Assembly (NCBI GenBank): GCA_964621445.1 | Contig: CAZUNO010000068.1 | Location: 1 to 6,038 of the forward strand | DNA: 6,038 bases | Reading direction: 5' to 3' | Source of the DNA: CAZUNO01 sp964621445 [NCBI: Candidatus Hadarchaeota archaeon] | GTDB lineage: Archaea; CAYQAE01; CAYVLA01 | Position numbers and translations under genes: made by a program | In this document: positions 1 to 5,679 of the stretch, piece after piece | Layout: each line of letters starts with the position of its first letter | How positions within the stretch are numbered: the stretch's first letter is position 1 | The notes under the pieces: generated by a model | Databases searched by the model: none | Seen by the model: only the letters and a program-made list of their open reading frames with translations | Told to the model about the DNA's origin: nothing

Positions 1-68
1 ATCACCCGAAACAGGCTGGGAGAGCTACGGATCATGGCCACGCTGTCCCAATCGAATTCTTCACACAT
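1..68 (-). CDS. Partial N-terminus of a probable winged-helix DNA-binding protein
   Basis: Only the first 22 complete codons are inside the window; the gene runs off the left edge. It starts with ATG at 68-66 (minus), preceded by the strong ribosome binding site AGGAGGTG (81-74) at 5 nt spacing, which makes this a convincing start. The product begins MCEEFDWDSVAMIRSSPSLF. The pattern of an acidic leader, then DWDSVAMIRSSPS and a following hydrophobic helix, resembles the opening helix of archaeal winged helix-turn-helix proteins, where a similar stretch precedes a RVLEAL-like helix. That is recognition from memory on very little sequence, so the family is tentative while the existence of the gene is well supported. 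It is divergent from the acetyltransferase gene, with about 400 bp between them. Confidence 0.6.
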   Translation of the reverse strand, partial: MCEEFDWDSVAMIRSSPSLFRV

Positions 69-73
69 ATATA

Positions 74-81
74 CACCTCCT
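74..81 (-). promoter_or_regulatory. Ribosome binding site of the left-edge gene
   Basis: AGGAGGTG on the minus strand, 5 nt before the ATG at 68. It is a near-perfect anti-16S match and decides the start of the truncated gene. Confidence 0.7.
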
Positions 82-460
82 ATCCTAAACAAAGCCATCT
101 AGCAGGGCTTCCATAGGTCCAAAACAAATTCTCCTATTAGGCCTCCTCCATACTCAAAGCCTGACCACGTCTTTGGCCTTTATAGATGCTTCTATAGGGC
201 CATTATGAGGCCAAAATTCGCATAGGTTCCCCGGGCCATGGGCCCTTGGTGGATGCCCTCCACCTATCTATGCCCGGGCCATCTCGAAATCCAGGGCACT
301 GGACAATACCCTACCCCCGTGAGATCCACCACTTACTTTACGCGATCTTTGGGTACCTGTTTTGGGGTCTGGCTGTACATACTTCTGTTTGGCAGAAACA
401 CCGCCTATCGGTCACCGGATCCTCGGTGAACCGTTTCTATCGGTTACCGAAGCATCCATG
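82..460. other. Divergent intergenic region without a convincing gene
   Basis: About 380 bp lie between the left-edge minus gene and the GNAT gene. Two overlapping open frames on the plus strand (238-429 and 246-461) lack a ribosome binding site and read like chance translations. The region is rich in small dyads: CCTATTAGG at 132-140; TATAGA/TCTATA at 181-196 with outer GGCC arms (175-201); a perfect 6-bp hairpin GGTGGA/TCCACC at 248-264; and the 10-mer CCCGGGCCAT at 230-239 and again at 273-282. A CTATAAAG sequence on the minus strand (about 184-177) could be a TATA box for the left gene, giving a leader of roughly 85-90 nt. These are visible sequence facts; their regulatory meaning is inferred. 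Confidence 0.45.
405..449. promoter_or_regulatory. Three tandem CGGT-N(1-2)-ACCG palindromes, candidate operator
   Basis: CGGTCACCG (409-417), CGGTGAACCG (424-433) and CGGTTACCG (441-449) are each inverted repeats of CGGT/ACCG. Their centres are about 15.5 and 16.5 bp apart. The outer two are parts of a 13-bp direct repeat, CTATCGGT(C/T)ACCG, at 405-417 and 437-449, spaced 32 bp or about three helical turns. The array ends 11 bp before the ribosome binding site of the acetyltransferase gene, where a dimeric regulator could block or activate transcription. No regulator can be named, though the winged-helix-like gene divergent to it is a natural candidate. Confidence 0.5.
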
Positions 461-467
461 AGGAGGT
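461..467 (+). promoter_or_regulatory. Ribosome binding site of the acetyltransferase gene
   Basis: AGGAGGT, 10 nt upstream of the ATG at 478. The spacing is slightly long, but the match is strong and no other start lies closer, so it fixes the start at 478. Confidence 0.6.
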
Positions 468-477
468 CTCCCCGGGG

Positions 478-1604
478 ATGGCGCCAACTTGGGGTGACCA
501 TCTGGAAGAGGTATATACCTTGACATTGTTATGCCCGTGGTCCAAGGGGGCGCAGTGTGTGGCTATGGCCGGAAAAGACGGTTGGATCAATAGGGCCCTG
601 AAGCGGGAAGAATCCAGAGAAGGGGGCATGGTTGATCTAGATTTTGTGCTTGATGGCGATGTAATATCTCATGTAGGGATCCGGGAGAGGAAAATACTGA
701 TCTTCGGGTCCTGGATCGTTGTGGGCAGCATTGGGGGGGTTGCCACCGAGGAGCCGTACAGAAACCGGGGTCTAGCCACCCGTCTTATGGAGAGGGCGGT
801 GGAAAGGATTGAGGAGGATGGCGGGGACCTCATGTTGGTGTCCGGTGATAGGGGTCTCTATCGCCGTTTGGGGTGCCTGCCCGGTGGCGTGTTCTACAGG
901 TTGGAGCTAGATAGAGATGAGGCCGCCGATGTCGCTGATCCGCACAACGATACCTACCGGATTGAGGACGGGGACTTTTTCCACATATCACGGCTGCAGC
1001 ATGCTGAACCCGTGAGGTGGCAGCGTGACATGGCCGACCTTCGTTCTGGACTGGAAGGAACGGCGGCCCCTCTTTGGAGGTCGGTTGATCCCTGGCTCGT
1101 GGAGCGCCGGGGCCAGGTCATGCCAAGGAAGAGGATGAGGACAGGAAGGGGTGTCTTTTCGTAACCGAGTATGGCGGTTCCCGTGGCGCAGTGCTCTCCG
1201 CTGCTCGGAGGCTGTTGGAAGAAAAAAGCTGCGAAAAGCTGGTGTTTCATGCACCGGGGCATGACCTGGAGATCATCTACCAGGCCAGGAAAGCCGGTTT
1301 GGGACTGGAAAGAGAGACCCTGGTGGGCCACACCTTCAAGATCGTGAACTTTGAACGGTTGATGGAACGGCTCTCGCCCTATATGGAGGCTAGAGTTGGC
1401 CCCGGCAATGGTGGCCAGCTATCGTTCCAGCAGCACGGTGAGGAATTCCACTTTAGATGTGGGACGGAGCATGTGGTTCTGGGACCTGGGGACAGTGAAA
1501 GAATGATCCTAGGCCCTCATAGCGATTTGGAGACCAACATTCCTCAAATCTTCCAGTCCATATTTCCCATACCATTTCCTTGGCCGGGGCTAGACAGCTT
1601 CTAG
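478..1604 (+). CDS. GNAT-family N-acetyltransferase with C-terminal accessory domain, frameshifted
   Basis: This is a predicted acetyl-CoA-dependent N-acetyltransferase, substrate unknown, probably cytoplasmic. Residues 60-135 carry the GNAT core: a beta strand (WIVVGSIGGVAT), then the acetyl-CoA pyrophosphate loop R95-N-R-G98-L-A100, then a helix and the strand and turn around SGDRGLYRRLG (122-132). The first frame stops at 1162-1164 after 228 residues. The downstream frame (mod-3 frame of 1191) continues without a gap in sense from about 1122 (AKEEDEDRKGCLFVTEY) to a stop at 1602-1604, giving about 375 residues if one base is restored, a usual length for two-domain Eis-like acetyltransferases. 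The C-terminal part (KIVNFERLMERLSPYMEARV, later FPIPFPWPGL) resembles the SCP2-like domain found in that group. The shift lies between 1089 and 1161, most simply at the GGGG run 1109-1112. It may be a sequence error or a real inactivating mutation. The GNAT assignment is firm; the Eis-like grouping is from memory. Confidence 0.85.
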
Positions 1605-1690
1605 CAAACCTATCCCAGGGGTAACTGGTCCCCGATTCAAAGGGCCCTGGAGAGGCAAGGGATTAACCTTTTCCTGAACGGAGAATGACC

Positions 1691-2970
1691 CTATTTTTGG
1701 GCTTCCGATCTGGTCACCTTGACTTCTCTGTACAGACGCTTCTTCACAAGCAGAGTGTAGGTCAGCCAACCGATGATGGAGGAGGCCCCGGCTATGATGC
1801 ACCATTCGGTGAGATAAACCCAGAACAGGGCGCTTTTCTTAGCTTCAACGGCCTGTTGCCGATGCTGTGTATCTCGTTTACTGCTTCCTCTATCCTGGAC
1901 AGGGCATCGCTGAATTCCTGCCTTCTGTACAGATCGAATGAATCCATTTTCAGTTTATCGGCCTCATCGATGAGTTCGTTAAGAGACCCTGTGGTTGCCC
2001 CGAATTTGTCAACGAACTCTAATAGAGAGAGCAGAGTTTTCTTCTTCTGATCGTACTCGTAGTATCCGTCGCGGACTTTATGGACAAGCAGTACGTCACG
2101 GGCCATAGGTCGTCCGGTTGAGAATAGCAATATGTTGAGGAAGAGGTCCAGGGCATAGTCATTCTCACTTATGGAGTGGACGGATGACCACCAGGGATGG
2201 TCCAGGTCATCGGCTAGCGCCCAGGAGTATCCTCCCTCGGTGCCGTATCGCCATGATACCAGCCATTCATCCTCGTTTCCAGGAAAGGATGTGCAGATAA
2301 GCATTGCCCAGGTGGCGGTTCCCGACTTGGGGTACAGATTGGTGAATCCTCCGCTTCCGCTTACCTCCTCGATCCCGAAGGGGATAAACATGGATAATAA
2401 CTCCGGCCGTTGCTTGCATACCTCGATCCTGTACCGGGATCCATGCTGCTCCATACTTTGAACAAGTTCTACGGGCAGAATAGCGTTGAGGTCAGAACTT
2501 TTCCAGCCCGGATAGCTCTTCTGGCGGGGGGCGGATAGGTCCCCTCCCATGCTGACAAATGAGCCCAGGCCGGCACCCACCGCATATTTCATATCCTCGA
2601 TCTGGCGGGTAGTGAATGGTTCTAGGTACCCATCCGGGAACACAAGGAACTCAAATTCGGTGGTGAGTTCCGCTCTGTTTTTCGGGAAATAGATCCTCAC
2701 ATATCTGCGGCAGCGGTCCTCAAGCACCATTTCGCCGGCTACACTCTCACCGGCCTGGATGTCGATGTCGGTGGGTATCAAAACGTAAGACACCAAGGGG
2801 TCGGCATCGAACCAGGCGGGAATGGGCGATTCTCCGGGCATCACCTGACCGATGGCCAACACGTTTAGGGTTCCCGCTGCTGAGCAGCTTGCCACCAGAA
2901 GAGTGGCACCGAAAAGAATGAGGCATTCTAACTCACCGCCCTTCATTTCTTGGTACACCGTCACTTCCAA
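1691..2970 (-). CDS. Exported membrane-anchored protein of archaeal type, frameshifted near the C-terminus
   Basis: Family recognised only by general pattern; function unknown. The main frame (2970 to 1792) gives 392 residues. Residues 15-32 form a hydrophobic export signal ending VASCSAAG. Residues 34-290 form a mixed alpha/beta extracellular domain with the blocks DADPLVSYVLIPTDIDI, RYVRIYFPK, FLVFPDGYLEPFT, GLGSFVSMGGD and ADDLDHPWW. The layout recalls glutamine-amidotransferase-like (ThuA/DJ-1 type) folds, which is inference. Residues 300-370 are predicted helical and coiled. From about 1858 the sense continues in the -1 frame: QQAVEAKKSALFWVYLTEW, a membrane helix (IIAGASSIIGWLTYTLL), the basic VKKRLYREVKVTR, and stop TAG at 1691-1693, for about 426 residues in all. 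The main frame instead ends in 20 or so unrelated residues. The start is uncertain: TTG 2970, GTG 2964, GTG 2958 and ATG 2946 are all possible, none with a well-placed ribosome binding site. A lipobox-like VASC is present, but a lipid anchor plus a C-terminal helix would be unusual. Confidence 0.8.
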
Positions 2971-3499
2971 ACTGTGTCCATTTATTCCTCTTCTCTACCT
3001 TCTCTCTCCTTTAGTTCAAGTATCCGGGCCATACCCATCTCCTCAGAAAAAGTAAGCTTGCGGTATGGCCAAGACTGAGATCTGGAGGCATGGACGGCCA
3101 GAAAAGAAACTCCACCTTGGTCAACATCACCCATACGGCCGGAAGCAGGGTACAGGTCCCCATAAATGTTGAGCGGGATGATACTTCTTCCCAGCGTTTA
3201 CCTGTTGAATCAGGTCTAGCCCCTGCAACCATGGCGCCCTTTCTATAACTCGGGTAACCCCCACCCACCAAAATATATAGAACTTGAGGTTTCCGCAACC
3301 AGTTCCCCCCTCCCGCAGCCGGTTTCCATCACCAGGTTCAGGGCCAACAATGTTAGGCAGCCTACTTCCCTGTCCACATCCTTGAATAGCACAAGAACAG
3401 CCCCCACATACAGCCTCAGACCAAGGCGGTAAGAATCAAGTGCCACCTCCCTATCTCAATGCGGGAATTGGTTTAGCCCAGGCTCCACACTACGGTTCA
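2971..3499. other. Gap of about 530 bp with no supported gene
   Basis: Several frames are open on the minus strand (3011-3298, 3243-3446) and one on the plus strand (3090-3248, 52 codons). None has a well-spaced ribosome binding site, a recognisable motif or a convincing composition, and all overlap one another. Visible structure is limited to a pyrimidine-rich tract (2981-3012, only two purines on the plus strand) and a perfect 9-bp inverted repeat, GGCCATACC (3027-3035) / GGTATGGCC (3062-3070), with a 26-nt loop. The stretch could hold the promoter and leader of the minus gene at 2970, decayed genes, or an unrecognised RNA. Confidence 0.4.
3027..3070. repeat. Perfect 9-bp inverted repeat with 26-nt loop
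   Basis: GGCCATACC at 3027-3035 and GGTATGGCC at 3062-3070 are exact reverse complements. It lies 57-100 bp upstream of the TTG at 2970 of the minus gene, so it could fold in that gene's leader or act as paired operator half-sites. There is no T-run on either side, which argues against a simple terminator. Confidence 0.4.
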
Positions 3500-3652
3500 T
3501 TATTCTGGTCGTTGTTTCCGCTTGTCATGTTCATCCAGAAGAGCATCAAGGGCTTCGGTAAAGGTCTCCTTCTCCAGCTGGTGCTTCACGTGAAGCAGTC
3601 TCTCGTGGGTATCGAGATGTAGACGCATGGACATTGTCTTCTTTCCTTTCAT
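3500..3652 (-). CDS. Small ribbon-helix-helix DNA-binding protein (50 aa), divergent paralogue
   Basis: A 50-residue basic protein beginning MKGKKTMSMRLHLDTHERLL. It matches the RHH (MetJ/Arc/CopG-type) plan. A short beta strand with alternating residues (TMSMRLHL, 6-13) would insert in the DNA major groove as a dimer. Helix 1 follows (THERLLHVKHQLEK, 15-28), then a turn, then helix 2 starting at the helix-capping Thr (ETFTEALDALLDEH, 29-42) and a charged tail. Start ATG 3652 has no good ribosome binding site. AAATAAAAG on the minus strand (3684-3676) would place transcription start only a few bases upstream, so the message may be leaderless. ATG 3634 is an alternative start, but it would cut the basic pre-strand segment shared with the paralogue. 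Over 36 core residues it shares 18 with the RHH protein at 3878-4051. It likely represses its own divergent promoter region; the target is unknown. Confidence 0.72.
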   Translation of the reverse strand: MKGKKTMSMRLHLDTHERLLHVKHQLEKETFTEALDALLDEHDKRKQRPE

Positions 3653-3675
3653 CGACAGCTCGACCGCATTTGTCC

Positions 3676-3684
3676 CTTTTATTT
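3676..3684 (-). promoter_or_regulatory. Candidate TATA box for the leftward RHH gene
   Basis: AAATAAAAG on the minus strand, centre about 28 nt from the ATG at 3652. At the usual archaeal TATA-to-start distance, transcription would begin within a few bases of the start codon. This fits the lack of a ribosome binding site. Inferred from sequence alone. Confidence 0.45.
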
Positions 3685-3698
3685 CTTGTCGATCATCT

Positions 3699-3719
3699 AT
3701 TATCTGATCAGCCGATAAT
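3699..3719. promoter_or_regulatory. Dyad site ATTATC-N9-GATAAT with CTGATCAG core
   Basis: ATTATC (3699-3704) and GATAAT (3714-3719) are exact inverted arms. Overlapping them is the perfect 8-bp palindrome CTGATCAG (3704-3711). It lies in the spacer between the two RHH genes, about 15 bp upstream of the leftward TATA box. A symmetric site there is what a dimeric RHH repressor would need for autoregulation. Which protein binds is not shown. Confidence 0.45.
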
Positions 3720-3806
3720 CATATATAAGACCGATTGAAGCTCTGACCTAATTTATCATTTTCCAGGGAAAAATAACATAAATATACAGAAATTAACCAT
3801 CATCTT

Positions 3807-3832
3807 CTATAAAAGCCCACAATACTTTTAAG
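3807..3832 (+). promoter_or_regulatory. Candidate archaeal TATA boxes for the rightward RHH operon
   Basis: CTATAAAAG (3807-3815) is a near-ideal archaeal TATA box. A second candidate, CTTTTAAG, is at 3825-3832. Using the first, transcription would begin near 3837 and leave about 40 nt before the TTG start; using the second, about 25 nt. The surrounding 3700-3840 stretch is far richer in A+T than the flanking genes, as expected for a promoter region. Confidence 0.5.
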
Positions 3833-3877
3833 CGACATATACCACTCTTTCGCCTGGGGAACCCGTACTGTGAGGTA

Positions 3878-4051
3878 TTGGGAGGCAATTTTACGGTAGG
3901 CAATAAGAAGGAAACCAAATCGATCAGGATCGATGTCCAGACCCATGAGAGGCTGCGCAAGGCCAAGCACCGTTTCGAAGTAGAGACCTTTGATCAAGCG
4001 GTGCGTGAGCTTCTGGACCTGCATCAACACGTGGATAAGAGACGGGAATAG
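3878..4051 (+). CDS. Small ribbon-helix-helix DNA-binding protein (57 aa)
   Basis: A 57-residue protein with the same plan as the divergent gene at 3500-3652. It has a basic leader (GNKKETK), a beta strand (KSIRIDV, 14-20), helix 1 (THERLRKAKHRFEV, 22-35), helix 2 (ETFDQAVRELLDLH, 36-49) and a charged C-terminus. Such proteins dimerise and bind operator DNA through the strand; many are antitoxins or autoregulators. No ATG or GTG is available in frame. TTG at 3878 is the only usual start codon ahead of the conserved part. GAGGT (3872-3876) is too close to it, and GGGAGG (3880-3885) lies inside the gene, so initiation is unclear. The stop TAG (4049-4051) is 8 nt from the GTG of the next gene, so the two are probably one transcript. 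DNA identity with the paralogue is high around ACCCA(C/T)GAGAG(A/G)CTGC, which may indicate duplication. Confidence 0.75.
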   Translation: MGGNFTVGNKKETKSIRIDVQTHERLRKAKHRFEVETFDQAVRELLDLHQHVDKRRE

Positions 4052-4059
4052 GGAATCTT

Positions 4060-4485
4060 GTGAGTGAAGATATCAGTGAACTGCTATCAAGCGACCTAGA
4101 TGAGCTACTGCGACTGAGAAGAAGAGCCATTCGAGCCAAGGTGTGGCATATGATGGAGACCAGCCACCGGGCAACCATAGGGGTCCTGAACTGGATTCGG
4201 AAAAGAAAGGTCACCGGCCTGCTGGACAGGGCGGAAAAGAACCGGAAGGTCAGGGGCATGATGGATGCGGCCTTGAGCCGCATGGTCGAGTTACTAAAGT
4301 CCAAGCCCTGGGCACTGCCCCCCAGGATAAGGTGCTTCCTCAAAGGCTTGAAGATCTCCCAGAGCAAGAGCGATGTTTATGAGGAGAACGGCGTGTTTTC
4401 CTGGGCCCCCTGGGCACGTAAATGGCTCGAGGAATCGGAGACCCTGTTTTACTTTGGAGCAACCATGAAGTGGGGAATTGGTTAA
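4060..4485 (+). CDS. Unrecognised basic helical protein (141 aa) paired with the RHH gene
   Basis: I do not recognise this protein. It starts with GTG at 4060, with GGG (4051-4053) at a workable distance. It has no signal peptide or membrane segment, so it is probably cytoplasmic. Residues 1-18 are acidic and leucine-rich (SEDISELLSSDLDELLRL). Residues 19-80 are strongly basic and predicted helical, with RLRRRAIRAK, WIRKRK and AEKNRKVRG. Residues 83-141 are richer in aromatics (KPWALPPRIRCFL, WAPWARKWL, TLFYFGATMKW). The reverse-strand open frame over it (3924-4367) is rich in Ser and Leu and reads as a shadow. Its placement 8 nt after an RHH gene suggests a functional pair, as in toxin-antitoxin or repressor-effector units. 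I see no PIN acidic set, RelE or MazF motif, or GNAT motif to support a known toxin. An RNA- or DNA-binding role is possible given the charge. Confidence 0.65.
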   Translation: MSEDISELLSSDLDELLRLRRRAIRAKVWHMMETSHRATIGVLNWIRKRKVTGLLDRAEKNRKVRGMMDAALSRMVELLKSKPWALPPRIRCFLKGLKISQSKSDVYEENGVFSWAPWARKWLEESETLFYFGATMKWGIG

Positions 4486-4558
4486 ATCGTTCAACACATA
4501 TCCATCCTTAATCAGATGAGATTTTTCATCAACCAAGAATCTATTCCTGCGGTAGTAA

Positions 4559-5581
4559 ATGAGAAATGGAATAATGCCACAAACTGAACAGGTTAGAGCA
4601 GCCGGATTTGGGCGAATCTGTCTATTTGGAGACCATTGCGATTGGGCCGGAAGACAGGTTATCGCATCCTCGATCAATAGAAAAATTATGACCAAGGCAA
4701 TGAGGAGGAATGATGATATGGTGAGAATAAGGATCTCTAATTCCTTCCATGGCCGTGTCAATGAAGCAGAGTTTGCAATAAATGACGCGAGTAATATGCC
4801 GCTCAGGGGCAACTCGCTGAAATACGTAAACGCAATAGTATGCGCCTTTCATGAAAAAGGATTTCAGATTCATGGAACCGAGCTAGAAATTAAATCCGAT
4901 GTACCCATGAAAAAAGGCCTATCCTCATCGGCTGCCCTCTGCATTTCCACTTCTAAGGCCTTCAATGAGCTTTACTCCTTTGGACTCTCGCTGGATGATC
5001 TAGTGAAGGTTTCCTATAGGGCTGAGAACGAATTGCTAGAGATAGCGTGTGGGATGATGGATCAGACAGCTGCAGCTTATAAAGGACCTCTGTTTATGGA
5101 CTTCAATAGTGGTTTTCATTACTCACCAATGAGGAGTAAGCACCCGCTTCCCCTGGTGATTATCGGCCTGGATGGAGAAAGAGATACCGAAAGAATCCTG
5201 AACACGCTTAATCATTTCTATTTTAGGGAAAGAGACCCCCTGATAGTAAAAACTCTAGGGACTGACATCCCCAAGCTCGTGCTACGTGCAAAGGAAGAGA
5301 TGGAAAACGATTGCAGGTTGGAACGGATAGGCCAATTAATGGACCAAAACCAGAGGTATTACGATCGAGGGCTGAAACCCTTTTGCCCCCAGGAACTGGA
5401 CGATAGAAGGCTATATGAGGCACTGGATAAGGCTCGGGGTCTCGGAGCTTTGGGTGCTAAATGGACAGGTGCAGGAGGCGCGGGTTCCATAATTGCACTA
5501 ACACAGGATAGCAAGGCCAGCGAGGAAATGGTTTCTTCCCTCAAACCCAACTTTTCGTCCATATCAATCACAGTAGGGTAA
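4559..5581 (+). CDS. GHMP-superfamily sugar kinase, galactokinase-like
   Basis: A predicted ATP-dependent kinase that phosphorylates a sugar, probably at C1; cytoplasmic. All three family motifs are present. Motif 1 at 18-29, GRICLFGDHCDW, corresponds to the galactokinase sugar-binding GEHTDY, with Asp for Glu and Trp for Tyr. Motif 2 at 116-127, PMKKGLSSSAAL, is the ATP phosphate loop. Motif 3 at 301-310 is KWTGAGGAGS. CGMMDQ (164-169) matches the galactokinase CG(I/M)MDQ block, with D168 as the likely catalytic base. The length of 340 residues is slightly shorter than bacterial galactokinases (about 380) and similar to archaeal ones. ATG 4559 is used; ATG 4574 is an equally possible start, as neither has a clear ribosome binding site. 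It stands 73 nt after the 141-aa gene and directly before galU, which points to UDP-sugar formation. The motif-1 changes mean galactose should not be assumed; glucuronate, arabinose or another sugar is possible. Mevalonate kinase is less likely given CGMMDQ. Confidence 0.9.
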   Translation: MRNGIMPQTEQVRAAGFGRICLFGDHCDWAGRQVIASSINRKIMTKAMRRNDDMVRIRISNSFHGRVNEAEFAINDASNMPLRGNSLKYVNAIVCAFHEKGFQIHGTELEIKSDVPMKKGLSSSAALCISTSKAFNELYSFGLSLDDLVKVSYRAENELLEIACGMMDQTAAAYKGPLFMDFNSGFHYSPMRSKHPLPLVIIGLDGERDTERILNTLNHFYFRERDPLIVKTLGTDIPKLVLRAKEEMENDCRLERIGQLMDQNQRYYDRGLKPFCPQELDDRRLYEALDKARGLGALGAKWTGAGGAGSIIALTQDSKASEEMVSSLKPNFSSISITVG

Positions 5582-5679
5582 TGGATTTCATGAAAAACAG
5601 ACATCTCGCAATATACATGGTGATGGTTTTAACCATGGGCGTTATTAGCCATCGTGGAAAAAATGAAAAAGATCAATAA
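5581..5679 (+). CDS. Possible 32-aa hydrophobic small ORF between kinase and galU
   Basis: ATG at 5581 overlaps the kinase stop as TAATG, a classic coupling arrangement. The frame runs 32 codons to TAA at 5677-5679 and overlaps the first codons of galU. The middle (LAIYMVMVLTMGVI) would span much of a membrane. There is no homologue that I recognise, and an ORF of this size may be chance, so it is offered only as a candidate. Confidence 0.25.
   Translation: MDFMKNRHLAIYMVMVLTMGVISHRGKNEKDQ

Noticed and set aside
238-461. Two overlapping plus-strand open frames of 63 and 71 codons
   Set aside because: No ribosome binding site, no motif, and low-information composition. They overlap the dyad-rich non-coding region and the operator-like array.
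954-1331. Minus-strand open frame of 125 codons (and an inner one at 988-1254)
   Set aside because: It lies wholly opposite the GNAT gene, whose joined frames give a family-typical protein, so it is a shadow.
1611-1640. GGGG/CCCC mini-hairpin between the convergent genes
   Set aside because: The stem is only 4 bp with an 8-nt loop and no T-run; too weak to call a terminator.
3090-3248. Plus-strand ORF of 52 codons
   Set aside because: GGAGG ends only 1 nt before its ATG, which is too close, and no family is recognisable. It was considered because its composition is not absurd.
3011-3446. Minus-strand open frames at 3011-3298 and 3243-3446
   Set aside because: They overlap each other in different frames, have no recognisable domain, and have no correctly spaced ribosome binding site. 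The third minus frame is also partly open, so openness is not informative here.
3440-3622. Plus-strand open frame of 60 codons
   Set aside because: It is antisense to the leftward RHH gene, which has clear homology to its paralogue.
3924-4367. Minus-strand open frame of 147 codons
   Set aside because: It is antisense to the RHH and 141-aa genes, is rich in Ser, Leu and Arg, and has no motif.
4294-4873. Minus-strand open frames over the kinase start
   Set aside because: They are antisense to motif-supported GHMP kinase sequence.
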